Translations under genes and position numbers: made by a program
Shown: positions 35,930-44,690 of the stretch, one piece after another
Layout: each line of letters begins with the position of its first letter
Position numbering within the stretch: position 1 is the stretch's first letter
NCBI GenBank assembly: GCA_018857735.1
Contig: JABMCL010001461.1
Coordinates: 125,001-189,000, forward strand
DNA length: 64,000 bases
Reading direction: 5' to 3'
Origin: Alviniconcha marisindica
Taxonomy: Eukaryota > Mollusca > Gastropoda > Provannidae
The notes under the pieces: generated by a model
What the model was told of the DNA's origin: nothing
What the model saw: only the letters and a program-made list of their open reading frames with translations
The model's database searches: none

Positions 35930-38900
35930 TGGTTTTACACCAATGTGTGTGGCCTTTTGTTTGACCCAGGCGGGGTTTAAAAAGAAAAACCCCATTTGAA
36001 TTAAAGGGAGTTTGAGTTTTACCTGTTTAAATAAAATTAAAAATTCAAATTTTCCCCAATTTTTATCCTTTAGTTTGAAAAAACCTTGGCCATTTTTTTT
36101 CTTTTTTTGCTTTTTACAGCAGATAGATCACAATTATGCATGCAACCCCCCTCCCCCCAATACTGGAAGGACCAGGCAGCGCTGCTCTTACTGCTGCTGC
36201 AGCCCCACACAACTGAGAACCCCAATTTCAGCTGCACATAAGGAGCAGGTGTAGGCAGGCTGTTTCTTGGACTCCCAAGTGCCTGCATACTGAGCAGGGA
36301 AAGTTACAACGCGCACTGACAGTAAACGGGCAAGTGCTCACTGGGGCAGATGCTTGAAGAAGTTGGTGAAGTTGATGATGTTCAGCTTGGACGTTCGGTC
36401 CCTGAAGCGCTCCGGAAACAAGCACAGAAAGCTGCAGGCAAGGATGGAGGCGATGAACTGACGTGACAGCACTGTGCTGCCCCCTCACAAAACCAAACCA
36501 AACGTGACTGTTAGACTGAGACGTGATGAAGGAAATAAAAACAAGATGGAAACTATGCGTGCATTTGAGCTCAGGAGCTGTGTGAAAGTCAAGGTGGACG
36601 TCCTGAGCTCCCATCCCTAATAAACCCACGGCATCTTTGTACATAAAGCAACACTTCAACCATCAAGATGTATGCATTGCATATGACTTAGTGCCAAAAG
36701 GTGCGCAAGAAAAGAGGGGGGAAAAAATAAAGGACAGGATGGGGGGCAAAGGGAAAGTGGTCCCCCCAAGGGGGGCGTTTCCTTTTCCCAAAAAAATTTG
36801 ATTTTTCCGGGAATTTGGGCATGAAACATTCCCATTCCAAAAACCCCCACCGTCCCTGCAAACTGCGGTTTTCCCAACGACACAAGAGGGTTTTCCAAAT
36901 GAATACCAAAGAAAACCGGGTTCTGTGCCCAAAAGAACAGCATCTACGCATAGTTTGGAAAAACAAACATAAAAAAGCCAATCTTGAACTTTTTTTTAAA
37001 TGAAAAAAAGCAACACATTTTTTCTTTTTTTAAAAACGGTGCAAAAGATTGATGATTTTTCCCCCTAAAACTTTTTTGACAAAAAAGAAAATGATGCGGT
37101 TGGGAACATTCCTTTCCAAAAAGGGCGGTTTTGTTTCTTGGGCCGATCAGTAATTTTTTAAAATTAAGTAAAAGAACAAAAACTTTTCCCAGGGTGAAAG
37201 GCCATTTTTGTTGTGGGGATGTTTAAATAGACGACATGGTATTTGTTTTTCTAAGGTTTCCTTTTATTTAAAAAAAAAGTGGGGTTTTGTGGAAAATGGA
37301 GAAAATAAGAGTGGGGCCAACAAAAAACACCCAGCACCCTGACCATGTTTTTGGTTTTTGACTCGGGTCCCCGGGAAAAAAAAATATTTAAAAACAGTTA
37401 ACTTAAAAGTGAAAGAATTAAAATAATAAATAAAAAAAAATCATAACAAATATTACTAAAAAATTACACCCAAAGAATAATGTTTATTAAGCCCCCCGCC
37501 CCCTTTACTTTTTTAAAAACTCTGGAAGGAAGACGGGCATGGTCACTATAATTATGTCGAACGTTTTATTTCTACAGCTTGTGTTGTAATCATAATGTTC
37601 TACATTAACTTGATGACTTTAACCTGCGTAAATTCGAATTGTCTACCATAATAAAATTTTTTTGAAGATGTAGTTTGTAAACAAAAAGAACTGCGTTTAA
37701 ACGCAAGCAAAAAAAAGTAAAGAGTACCATCAGAAAAATACTGTTTATAACCCAAATTTGGAAATTTCGATTTCAACACCACCCATGTTTAAGAAACTCG
37801 TGAAACAAATTTTCAAAAACATCTGGGAAAAAACTTTTGACGACAGCAACAAAAACTCACTCTGTATGCTAACATTTCCCAAAACTTTTAAAAAATTCGG
37901 CATATACCAATAAAAATATCATCATATAACCGGAAAATTTGACTAAATCTCTGTGAACGTTTAAATAAAGTTGAACGTTATGGTCTTTGAAAATATTAAC
38001 CCCCCACCTTTCGATATTTAGAAGTCTCTTCCATCGGCCATGTGCTAAAAGCCCAAAAGACCCGGATGTATAACATTTTTTGACCGGAAAATAGTGCCCA
38101 AAAAAAAAAACTTTTTTTTTTTCCCTTTTTCTTTTTTAATTTAATACGTTGTTGAACGTTATTTATTGCAAAATTTTATGAAGAAGGGGAAAATATATTT
38201 TTAAAACTACGCAGTAAAATAAAACATTGGGCCTGATGCAATGACGTACCACAGTGACTGTAGTAAAGTTTTGACGAAAGAGAAAGTCCGTTCTTCCTAG
38301 ATTGTCTGCGGAAAGCTTGGGCATGAAACATTTCAAACACATAACGTTTGACCAAGGGGTATTTCGGAGCCTCTAACTCCAAAAAAAAAAACTTTGTGAT
38401 AATCGATTTTATATGCATTTTGTAAAGTGATATCTCCCTTCAAAAGGGATTTAGGAATGTTTTTATTAAAAAAACAACAGGTTAAAGTCGCGTTAGATGT
38501 TGAAATTACGAAAAAGAGCTGTAGAAATAAAAACATTCAAATAATTATAGTGACCATGCCCGTCTGCCTTCCAGAGTTCAAAAAAAGTAAAGGGGTCGAT
38601 CTTAAAAAGAAATTTTTTTTGGCTGTGATTTTTTTTTAGAATATCTGTTACGATTTTTTCTAAATTTTTTATTATTTAAATTTTTTTCTTTTAAGTTAAC
38701 TGTTTAAAAATTTTTTTTCCCCCGGCACCGAGTCAACATGACCAAAAAACGCATGGAAAGACAGGGTGCATGTGTGTTTTCCTGTGACACCCCCAAAAAC
38801 AGAAAAAATTGCACTCAATCTTATTTTCTCCATTTTCTCTTACAAAACACTTACTTTTTTGTTAAATAATAAGTATTATTTATTTTGTTTTGAAAAAAAA

Positions 38901-41900
38901 AGACCAAAGTGTTTAAATTTTAAAATTATGTTATCCATTTTAAAAAAAATTAATGCAAGGGAAAAAACTGTTCACATGGAAATAAAAAATTTGTCTTTTT
39001 ATACCTACCGTAATAAAAAAATTACTGGGTTTATCATTTTATCAAGAAAAAAACCCCCATTGTACACTCTTGTTAAAAGGAAAGCCTTTTTTTACATCAT
39101 TTTTTTTTGTCAAGAAAAAACTTAAATTTGTGGGGGAAAAAACATCAAATCTTCCCCTTTTCAATATTTTTCTATTAAAGAATAACGTTTATATTTTAAA
39201 ATGTGTTGCTTTTTTTTTCATTTAAAAATGTTCAAGATTGGCTGTATTTTAACGTTATGTATTGCAACAAAACTATGGTAGCATGCTGTTCTTGTGACAC
39301 AGAAAAACAACAGTTTACTTGGTAATACTCATGTGGATCACATCTTTTAAGATCAGTTGGGTTTTCACAGTTTACTGCATGATTAGCAGAAAAGTAAAGT
39401 GGGCTTGTTGTAATGTGTAATGTTCAACATCTTGTCCAAAACACACTGAAAGTCAAATTTTTTTAGGAACAAAAAGCAGCACTGCCTTCTCCCTTCATTG
39501 GGGGGATGACTTCACATGTGTTCATTCAAAAAATGCATTACTCACTCACATCCTGTCAACTTTATTTTCTAGTACCTCTGTCCTCTTTTCTTGTGCACCT
39601 TTTGGCGCAACATCACCAGTCATATATATATCATCTATCACCAACTGTCACAATAATTAAATTAACCTTTATTTTGCTGTTGACAAGAGCAGAGATGACC
39701 TACCCGACACTACCCTCATGTTCAGCTCAACATTATCATCAACATCACCATCAAAATGATGTTACATGACATGACATTATTAACAAGACAACATCAACCT
39801 TTTTGCTGTTGATTAAAGCAGAGACAATGTATCCTTGGCTACACACCTCATGTCCAACTCAAAGTTATTATCAACATCAACATAAGGAAACATTAACCTT
39901 TTTGCTGTTGACTGAAGCAGAGACGACCTGCACTACACTACCCTCATGTCACGCTCAATGTTGTTATCATAATCAACATCATCACAAAGCAAAATTAACT
40001 TTTTTGCTGCTGACTGAAGCAGAAAGACCCACCCTACACTACCCTCATGCCCAGCTACACAATGTCATCAACAGCATCATCATTACAAGGCAAAATTAAC
40101 CCTTTTGCTGCTGACCGAAGCAGAAAGACCTGCCATACACTATCCTCATGACCAGCTAAACAATGTTATCAACAGCATCATCATTACAAAGCAAAATTAA
40201 CCATTTCGCTGCTGAATGAAGCTGAACGACCTGCAGAATGACCTGCCCTACACGCTCAACATTGTTATCAAAATCACCACCATCAACATCAACAGTCAAT
40301 ATGTACCTTTCTGCTGCTGGCTGAAGCAGTATGACCTGCCCTACATTGTTATCAAAATCACCACCATCAACAGCAACATCACCAGTCAGTATGAACCTTT
40401 CTGCTGCTGGCTGAAGCAGTATGACCTGCCCTACACGCTCAACATTGTTATCAAAATCACCACCATCAACAGCAACATCACCAGTCAGTATGAACCTTTC
40501 TGCTGCTGGTTGAAGCAGCATGACCTGCCCTACATGCTCAACATTGTTATCAAAATCACCACCATCAACAGCAACATCAACAGTCAGTATAAACCTTTCT
40601 GCTGCGGCTGAAGCAGTATGACCTGCCCTACATGCTCAACATTGTTATCAAAATCACCACCATCAACATCACCAGTCAGTATGAACCTTTCTGCTGCTGG
40701 CTGAAGCAGTATGACCTGCCCTACATGCTCAACATTGTTATCAAAATCACCACCATCAACAGCAACATCAACAGTCAGTATGAACCTTTCTGCTGCTGGC
40801 TGAAGCAGTATGACCTGCCCTACATGCTCAACATTGTTATCAAAATCACCACCATCAACGCAACATCAACAGTCAGTATGAACCTTTCTGCTGCTGGCTG
40901 AAGCAGTATGACCTGCCCTACATGCTCAACATTGTTATCAAAATCACCACCATCAACAGCAACATCAACAGTCAGTATGAACCTTTCTGCTGCTGGCTGA
41001 AGCAGTATGACCTGCCCTACATTGTTATCAAAATCACCACCATCAACATCACCAGTCAGTATGAACCTTTCTGCTGCTGGCTGAAGCAGTATGACCTGCC
41101 CTACATGCTCAACATTGTTATCAAAATCACCACCATCAACATCACCAGTCAGTATGAACCTTTCTGCTGCTGGCTGAAGCAGTATGACCTGCCCTACATG
41201 CTCAACATTGTCATCAAAATCACCACCATCAACAGCAACATCAACAGTCAGTATGAACCTTTCTGCTGCTGGCTGAAGCAGTATGACCTGCCCTACATGC
41301 TCAACATTGTCATCAAAATCACCACCATCAACATCAACAGTCAATATGAACCTTTCTGCTGCTGGCTGAAGCAGTATGACCTGCCCTACATGCTCAACAT
41401 TGTCATCAACATCACCACCATCAACATCAACATCAACAGTCAATATGAACCTTTCTGCTGCTGGCTGAAGCAGAGACGACCTGGTGGCATGTTCTCCTCC
41501 ACACTCAATGCCAGCTCGATGATGTTGGGCAGCGTGGAGAATAGGAACTTCTCACTCTCATCTCGTTCCACCTTCTTCAGGAACTTGAGCATGCCATACC
41601 AGAGGTACGACTGATCCAGCTTGGTACGAATCCAGTGCCTGAAGCGGCTGCTCGTGTCTTGCCGGCGTTGAACCCACCGCTCATCCAGGCGCTCTGAGGC
41701 CTGGCACGCCTCGTACACGATCTGTGTGAATGAGTTGAAGGTTCAGATCTACAATGTCCAAAGTTCCAAGCATCAGTGGTGCACTGACATACATTACTTT
41801 AACTCAACCTGCCACCAGCTGAAGCATCAATCTGGTGCCTATGGCAACCAAGCATTTGCTTTGCTGTCATTGTGTCAATGTTTGCAAGTGTTTCGGATGT

Positions 41901-43304
41901 GAGAAACTCTAGCTGCCCTCAGCCGGAGCATCAACTTGGGTACCTAGGGCAACCAAGCACTTGCTATGTTGGCCAAATGGTTTGACACATTTCCACCCAT
42001 ACATGAGCTGCTGATAACTTGTCCTGTACTGCTGTAGTAACCAGTGTGGGTGCATGGACTGATACTTTCACTGTTTTAGTAATAGCCACAGATGTGTGAT
42101 CAGGTACCAAACAGACTTTCCAGCATCCCTCAGGCTGGTAATTTAACATCACCTCTTGTTTTTAATACTCTTAGTCTTATACACGTTAGCATTTCATATG
42201 AAGGTAGGTTCGGTGTTCAGTCATAAAAATTAAACAAAAATGATGCAATCACATTAATTAGTTAGTAAATTTTAGATTTCAATGTCCTGTCAACCGCACA
42301 GGGTCACCTCAGGACAATGCAATCACATCTGACATGTGTAAATTGACAAATAGCAACAGGCAAAAGTTGCAAGATTATTAATTTATTTCATTGTTGATGT
42401 TCTGTTCCTCAGCATGTGCAGTGTCAATGACACTGTCACATTTTGCCGTAAGCATTTTTTTCAAGACATCATGTTTGCTGCACACCAGGTTGTAAGTGTG
42501 TTTCTACCCCTGTTTTATGTCAAACAAAAACAAGGCCACTGTCATTGGAAAACAGCAAGTGCTAATGCAGATATCATTCTCTACCTTCACTCATCAGTTA
42601 TGTGCACCTTTGGTCAGTGGGGGATGGCCTTTATCATTCTCACATGGAGCATAATGCTCTAGATACATTATCATGACACAAACACGCAAACAATGTGTGA
42701 GATGTGGATTGATGGGTACACACAGAAATGTCTGAGCTCTCTCTCTCTCATCAAACAGACCACCTCTCCCCACTACCAGCCCCACCCCTCTGCACACAAA
42801 ATTACCTGCTCACCACACACCTGTACATCATACGTGTGTGGCAAAACATACGCACAGAAATGCGTCTCTCTCTGACTTAAAGTCTCTAGATCTCTCTCTC
42901 CCCTCTCTTTTTCTCTGAATCTTCTCTCCTCCCCCCCCCCCCCCCCCCCCCTTCTGAATCTCTCTCCACACACCCCACACCCTCTAAATCTCTCTCTCAA
43001 GATCTCTCATCAAACAGAACATCTCCCTCCACTACCAGCCCCAACCTGCTGCACACAAAATTACCTGCTAAACCACACACCTGCACATGCATGACAACAC
43101 ATGCACACAGAAATGCCTCTCTCTTTCTCTCTCTAGACCTCTCTCTCTCTCTCTCTCCCCCTCTAGATCTTCTATCATCAGACCACCTCCCTCTACTACC
43201 AGTCCCACCCCGCTGCACACAAAACTACCTGCTAATCACACACCTGTACATGCATGGCAACACATGCACGTTTACAGAAATGCCTCTCTCCTTCTCTGGA
43301 ACTA

Positions 43305-43360
<56 letters not shown>

Positions 43361-43788
43361 AACAGACCACCCTCCTCTACAACAGTACCAGTCACACCCT
43401 GCTGCATGCAAAACTACCTGCTAATTATTAATAACACACATGTACATGCATGGCAACACATGCACAGAGAATAAATGCCTCTCTCTCTCTCACTCCCTCT
43501 CTCTCTCTCATCAAACAACTTCCCTCCCCTACCAGCCACACCCTGCTGCATGCAAAACTACCTGCTGATCACACACCTGTACATGCACAGCAGCACATGC
43601 ACAGAGAATAAATGCCTCTCTCTCTCTCTCCCTCTCTCTCCCTCTCTCTCATCAAACAGACTACTTCCCTCCACTACCAGCCACACCCTGCTGCATGCAA
43701 AACTACCTGCTAATCACACACCTGTACATGCATGGCAACACATGCACACGTACAGAAATGCCTCTCTCCTTCTCTGGAACTAACTCTT

Positions 43789-43843
<55 letters not shown>

Positions 43844-44082
43844 TGCACAGAGAAATGCCCCCCAGCGCCACCCCGCTGCACTCAAAACCTGTTAACCACA
43901 CACCTGTACACGTAAGGCGGCATCGTAGGCATTGATGGTTTCATTGAGCAGATGCTCCTGCAGGTCCGTGAGGAGGTCACGCACCAGCAGCCAGTTTGTG
44001 CAATCCTGTGGAAAAGGCACCTGCTCCCGCCCCATTGTTCTGACGAGCATGTGCCACCTTCCCTGTGGCCCAGCAGCCGGGC
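17699..44082 (-). CDS. PARG: Poly(ADP-ribose) glycohydrolase with a large AKAP-like insert (whole gene, 5' end missing)
   Basis: PARG removes poly(ADP-ribose) chains in the nucleus and cytoplasm by hydrolysing ribose-ribose bonds. Twelve minus-strand exons join with agreeing phases: 44082-43904, 41721-41451, 36471-36342, 34933-34834, 33323-33204, 30497-30441, 29951-29784, 28495-28255, 26508-26267, 24633-21001, 19693-19535 and 17890-17699. The product is about 1,829 residues from the first exon found. Family landmarks are present in order: the helical accessory domain, [12 protein letters not shown], the catalytic EE of [29 protein letters not shown] and YFTFGD. Human GGD after GAF is CGD here. 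About 1,320 extra residues lie between GFSRMG and [13 protein letters not shown]. The family's residues before the RW motif (HT(V/L), LPC) were not located. The family assignment is firm. The role of the insert is inferred. Confidence 0.93.
18010..18312 (+). repeat. 28-bp minisatellite in a PARG intron
   Basis: About ten copies of AGTAAGAACTATGCCTAGCA followed by GTATTTTT. It lies within the last PARG intron. Confidence 0.92.
18590..19460 (+). repeat. C/A-rich degenerate repeat in the last PARG intron
   Basis: Poly-C and (CA)n at 18,594-18,632 are followed by degenerate repeats of CCCAAACCCAAACATCCCTA. From about 19,010 a longer unit adds TAAATCAGTAAATGACTTAA. The core resembles telomere-like C-rich sequence but does not match a canonical telomere repeat. 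Confidence 0.85.
19535..19693 (-). CDS. PARG: PARG exon: GNWGCGAF segment
   Basis: Acceptor TGTGCTGCAG with a modest pyrimidine tract, donor CAACAG/GTGAGC, 53 codons, phase 0 on both sides. It encodes [17 protein letters not shown] and [13 protein letters not shown], matching human [17 protein letters not shown] and VVYFTFGDSEL. The first G of GGD is Cys here. This is the return point to the family after the insert. Confidence 0.94.
19840..20105 (+). repeat. (CA)n microsatellite with interruptions
   Basis: A long imperfect CA tract in the intron between the AKAP-like exon and the GNWGCGAF exon. The rest of this intron (20,106-21,000) shows nothing recognisable. Confidence 0.95.
21001..24633 (-). 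CDS. PARG: PARG insert exon 2: large AKAP-like module
   Basis: One 3,633-nt exon of 1,211 codons has acceptor TCTGGAGCAG, donor CTACGG/GTGAGT and phase 0 on both sides. Several YA/FA-type amphipathic helices recall the PKA-regulatory-subunit anchors of AKAP3/4/11/SPHKAP. Examples are [13 protein letters not shown] (exon residues 109-121), [14 protein letters not shown] (305-318), [17 protein letters not shown] (from 1075), [17 protein letters not shown] (from 1108) and [18 protein letters not shown] (from 1189). RRxS-type PKA sites are frequent ([36 protein letters not shown]). Residues 161-235 are five copies of [15 protein letters not shown]. The middle is Ser-rich and probably disordered. 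Coding status is secure. The anchoring function is an inference from the helix pattern. An independent nested gene is less likely because both splice phases match PARG. Confidence 0.85.
23929..24153 (-). repeat. Coding 45-bp minisatellite in the PARG insert
   Basis: Five in-frame copies of a 15-residue unit ([15 protein letters not shown] and variants). Unlike the non-coding arrays of this window, every copy keeps frame, which shows selection on the protein. Confidence 0.95.
24634..26266. other. PARG intron between the two insert exons
   Basis: It holds a retroelement-like tail ending in (ATT)n at about 25,130-25,365 (it ends GCACTAAATAAGTGTTACAT then ATT repeats). A TG/G-rich microsatellite lies at 25,962-26,096. 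No additional exon is recognised. Confidence 0.55.
26267..26508 (-). CDS. PARG: PARG insert exon 1
   Basis: Acceptor CCCAG/GTGTGTTGAG, donor ACTCAG/GTGAGC, phase 1 to phase 0. It encodes [20 protein letters not shown] and an acidic, serine-rich tail. The first part is a plausible amphipathic helix similar in pattern to those in the next exon. It has no counterpart in vertebrate or insect PARG. Its 5' end with acceptor is repeated upstream in the 80-82 bp array. Confidence 0.82.
26509..27255 (-). repeat. 80-82 bp array carrying copies of a PARG splice acceptor
   Basis: Immediately upstream of the exon at 26,508, eight copies retain TCTCTCTCAG/GTGTGTTGAG plus the first ~50 bases of the exon. 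Their exon-like first bases are at 26590, 26670, 26752, 26832, 26912, 26994, 27075 and 27155. A ninth copy at about 27,236 has lost the AG. Plus-strand open frames here are antisense to the repeat. Confidence 0.93.
27490..28050. repeat. (TG)n - (GA)n - (TG)n microsatellite block
   Basis: (TG)n lies at about 27,495-27,570, (GA)n at about 27,605-27,697 and a second (TG)n at about 27,858-27,950, with ATGC-rich spacers. It is intronic in PARG. Confidence 0.95.
28255..28495 (-). CDS. PARG: PARG exon: AIDATSF...GF, then start of the insert
   Basis: Acceptor CCTCTACAG, donor GAAC/GTGAGT, phase 0 to phase 1. It encodes [20 protein letters not shown] and [16 protein letters not shown], matching PARG IVAIDALHFRRY and LNKAYCGFLRPG. 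After GFSRMG the residues depart from the family ([20 protein letters not shown]). This is where the lineage-specific insert begins. Confidence 0.93.
28615..28780 (+). repeat. (GA)n / (GACA)n microsatellite
   Basis: A purine-rich tract in the intron upstream of the exon at 28,495. G-rich sequence follows at 28,882-28,912. Confidence 0.92.
29250..29690 (+). mobile_element. Probable LINE 3' end remnant with microsatellites
   Basis: (CA)n at 29,258-29,305 is followed by an open segment reading [18 protein letters not shown]. That resembles the F(K/R)S.LKTHLF end of many LINE reverse transcriptase ORFs. A (TG)n tract interrupts the tail, which ends in ATT-rich sequence at about 29,675-29,690. 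It is truncated and inactive. Confidence 0.5.
29784..29951 (-). CDS. PARG: PARG exon: catalytic glutamates
   Basis: Acceptor GTTTTTTAG, donor GAG/GTGCCT, 56 codons, phase 0 on both sides. It begins [17 protein letters not shown], which completes the family's GGG-X-QEE signature with the catalytic Glu pair. It continues [12 protein letters not shown] and [12 protein letters not shown]. Both glutamates are intact, so activity is expected. Confidence 0.96.
30441..30497 (-). CDS. PARG: PARG exon: glycine-rich ADP-ribose loop
   Basis: This 57-nt exon has acceptor TTTCCACAG, donor CAG/GTCAGT and phase 0 on both sides. It encodes [19 protein letters not shown], which carries the catalytic-loop Asp and GGG motif of PARG. 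A (CA)n tract lies immediately downstream. Confidence 0.95.
31020..31945 (+). repeat. About 56-bp tandem repeat split by an inserted element
   Basis: Copies of a unit with AGACTTCATTGTC and GTGTGGGATTTTCTCTTACC occur at about 31,075-31,230. The next copy (CCAAGGAAAGTTAGCAGACT) resumes at 31,912, after the insertion at 31,231-31,908. Confidence 0.75.
31231..31908. mobile_element. Non-autonomous DNA transposon with about 28-base imperfect terminal inverted repeats
   Basis: The left end AAGCCCATTTTTAATTGGGG pairs with the right end, whose reverse complement is AAGCCTGTTCTTAATTGGGC. The interior has no transposase. It repeats sub-terminal motifs such as TTCG(G/C)CAAAC and the inverse GTTTGG(C/T)GAAC. 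The target duplication is not clear. Superfamily is not assigned. Confidence 0.6.
32080..32660 (-). repeat. 98-bp array carrying copies of a PARG splice donor
   Basis: It lies downstream of the exon at 33,323-33,204. Six copies contain the exon's 3' part (TTGAGGATGTGGGATC...GCCATTCAG), the donor GTACTC and about 40 bases of intron. Last exon-like bases are at 32618, 32517, 32427, 32329, 32231 and 32133. Most copies keep CAG/GTACTC exactly. The copy at 32618 has CAT/GTACTC. Confidence 0.93.
32662..33142 (-). mobile_element. Family B SINE inserted inside the donor array
   Basis: A full-length minus-strand copy. Its tRNA head (reverse complement of GGATAGCTCAGTGGTTAGAG) lies at about 33,115-33,140. 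It separates the real exon's donor unit from the six downstream copies, so the array existed before this SINE insertion. Confidence 0.9.
33204..33323 (-). CDS. PARG: PARG exon: ...[20 protein letters not shown]
   Basis: Acceptor GTTGCAG, donor CAG/GTACTC, 40 codons, phase 0 on both sides. It encodes [17 protein letters not shown], equivalent to LHVTYEGTIEENGQGMLQ, the strand just before the macrodomain glycine loop. Its last ~60 bases plus donor form the unit of the downstream 98-bp array. Confidence 0.93.
33480..33890 (+). mobile_element. Dispersed-repeat fragments, including a family B SINE 3' part
   Basis: A GTAAGTAAATTGGTGTTTTA fragment lies at about 33,481-33,540. A 5'-truncated family B SINE (from ATGTGGCACCAGCCATGCCA to an (AAC)n tail) lies at about 33,722-33,885. 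Confidence 0.75.
34035..34400 (+). repeat. About 123-bp tandem triplication in a PARG intron
   Basis: Three copies of a unit containing AAGAGCAAAATTTCCTTGGC, ATCATGTATTCAAACTTCCT and GGCACAGCATAGGCTTAAAG. They are nearly identical, so the event is recent. Confidence 0.9.
34403..34855 (-). repeat. Family B SINE fragment, partly duplicated together with a PARG exon end
   Basis: A minus-strand, 5'-truncated family B SINE starts at about 34,405. Its distal part plus the last bases and donor of the exon at 34,834 are duplicated in tandem with a 167-base offset. CTGTGGAAAG preceded by TCCTCCTACCTGT occurs at about 34,655-34,680 and again at 34,823-34,847. The decoy donor's last exon-like base is 34,667. 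Confidence 0.88.
34834..34933 (-). CDS. PARG: PARG exon: [14 protein letters not shown]...
   Basis: Acceptor ATCTGTGCAG, donor CAG/GTAGGA, phase 2 to phase 0. It encodes [16 protein letters not shown] and GTITFHRQ, matching PARG KLKTLFCYFRRVTEKKP and GLVTFTRQ. A second copy of its last bases plus donor lies 167 bases downstream. Confidence 0.93.
35040..35640 (+). repeat. 24-bp minisatellite in a PARG intron
   Basis: About 22 copies of ACAAGGGGTTTGACAGTCTC with GCAC. They are open in several frames because the unit is a multiple of three. It is not exon-derived. Confidence 0.95.
35735..35930 (+). repeat. (GA)n microsatellites
   Basis: Two AG tracts, at 35,738-35,762 and about 35,855-35,925, are separated by A/G-rich sequence with many homopolymer runs. 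That texture continues into the fold-back downstream. Confidence 0.9.
36342..36471 (-). CDS. PARG: PARG exon: ...[19 protein letters not shown]...
   Basis: Acceptor GCAGCACAG, donor CA/GTGAGC, phase 1 to phase 2. It encodes [20 protein letters not shown] then [14 protein letters not shown]. It corresponds to human MSQEQIASLLANAFFCTFP and the INFNRLF segment, a strong family signature. Confidence 0.93.
36700..39490. repeat. Large imperfect inverted repeat (fold-back), possible assembly artefact
   Basis: The left arm from about 36,780 and the right arm to about 39,480 are reverse complements around a centre near 38,000-38,100. Matching landmarks: AGCCAATCTTGAAC at about 36,975 and its complement at about 39,230; AAATGGAGAAAATAAGA at about 37,293 and its complement near 38,820; GACGGGCATGGTCACTATAA at about 37,532 and its complement near 38,555. 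The left arm is a homopolymer-rich, degraded version of the right. No coding sequence is seen. Confidence 0.75.
39560..41450 (-). repeat. Array carrying copies of a PARG exon 3' end and donor
   Basis: Directly downstream of the exon ending at 41,451. About twelve copies (40,300-41,350, period mostly 84-99) contain CTGCTTCAGCCAGCAGCAGA then AAG/GT on the minus strand. That is the last 20+ bases of the exon plus the intron start. Older, more diverged copies of about 120 bases continue to about 39,560. One copy (near 40,305) has GTACAT in place of GTTCAT. Confidence 0.92.
41451..41721 (-). CDS. PARG: PARG exon: accessory helical domain
   Basis: Acceptor ATTCACACAG, weak donor AAAG/GTTCAT, phase 0 to phase 1. 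It contains [27 protein letters not shown] and ends CFSQQQK, corresponding to the conserved FW..V......LP.M..IAL and LLKQ region of PARG. An upstream GT (CCAG/GTCGTC) is also in phase but would delete 10 conserved-length residues. The exon's 3' end is the seed of the array at 39.6-41.4 kb. Confidence 0.88.
42700..43903 (-). repeat. CT-rich array carrying copies of a PARG donor
   Basis: About six units of 135-260 bases. Each holds (CT)n, ACCAGCC(C/A)CACCC(C/T)GCTGCA, AAAACTACCTGCTAATCACA and CACCTGTACATGCATGGCAA. The CACACACCTGTACA part equals the donor of the exon ending at 43,904 (GTACAG/GTGTGTG on the minus strand). Unit positions are near 42,820, 43,075, 43,241, 43,436, 43,572 and 43,718. 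Poly-C lies at 42,931-42,950. Confidence 0.85.
43904..44082 (-). CDS. PARG: PARG exon: start of the catalytic region (first exon found)
   Basis: Acceptor TTTCAG, donor CAG/GTGTGT; it starts with 2 nt of a split codon and ends in phase 0. It encodes [10 protein letters not shown], matching the GSRWELIQTAL segment of vertebrate PARG, and ends [11 protein letters not shown]. Its donor sequence is copied in the tandem array just downstream. Confidence 0.8.
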
Positions 44083-44126
44083 CTGAAACGGTGAAAAGTA
44101 TCATTGGATTCACCGCAGTATAATGC

Positions 44127-44690
44127 TGTTGTCGTTGTTGATCACTTTTATATATATATATATATATATATAGCATTATTCTCCACTCACGAGCAGACTC
44201 ACTGCACTTGCACGTGATTCTATGTGAGTGACTAGCTTTTTACAGCACGTTTTTGAATATACACCGAAGTGGTGTATTCACAGCACTGTTCGATTGTTGT
44301 TACATGGCTGGTGCCATATGAAACTGCTACCATCTCAGCATGTTCTATGTACACCATACAACCATGCACCATGTCACATCACTTCATGCAAATCCATATA
44401 ATGATATTATATATATTGTAGGGTGCATGTGTGTTTAGTTATAACCTGCCAACTGCACTTTTGGCAGAATGACTGGGATCTTTTATAATTACATGTATGA
44501 CACTATTGACAGTATGCTAAGTGCGGTAGCACAGGGGTGGAATGGATACTGGAATGGGAGTCAGTACAGAAAGTTGACCCTGGAGAAGAAAAGTCTCCCG
44601 CCGCTCCTGCTGGGACTTGAACCCGAGACCTTTCAATCACAAGTTTGGTGCTCTAAGTCTAACCACTGAGTTATCCCTGCTCCCCATAAT
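44127..44690 (-). mobile_element. Full-length family B SINE
   Basis: Minus-strand copy with its tRNA-like head at about 44,620-44,685 and AT-repeat expansions near 44,150-44,172 and 44,398-44,420. It lies just 5' of the first recognised PARG exon. Confidence 0.85.
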
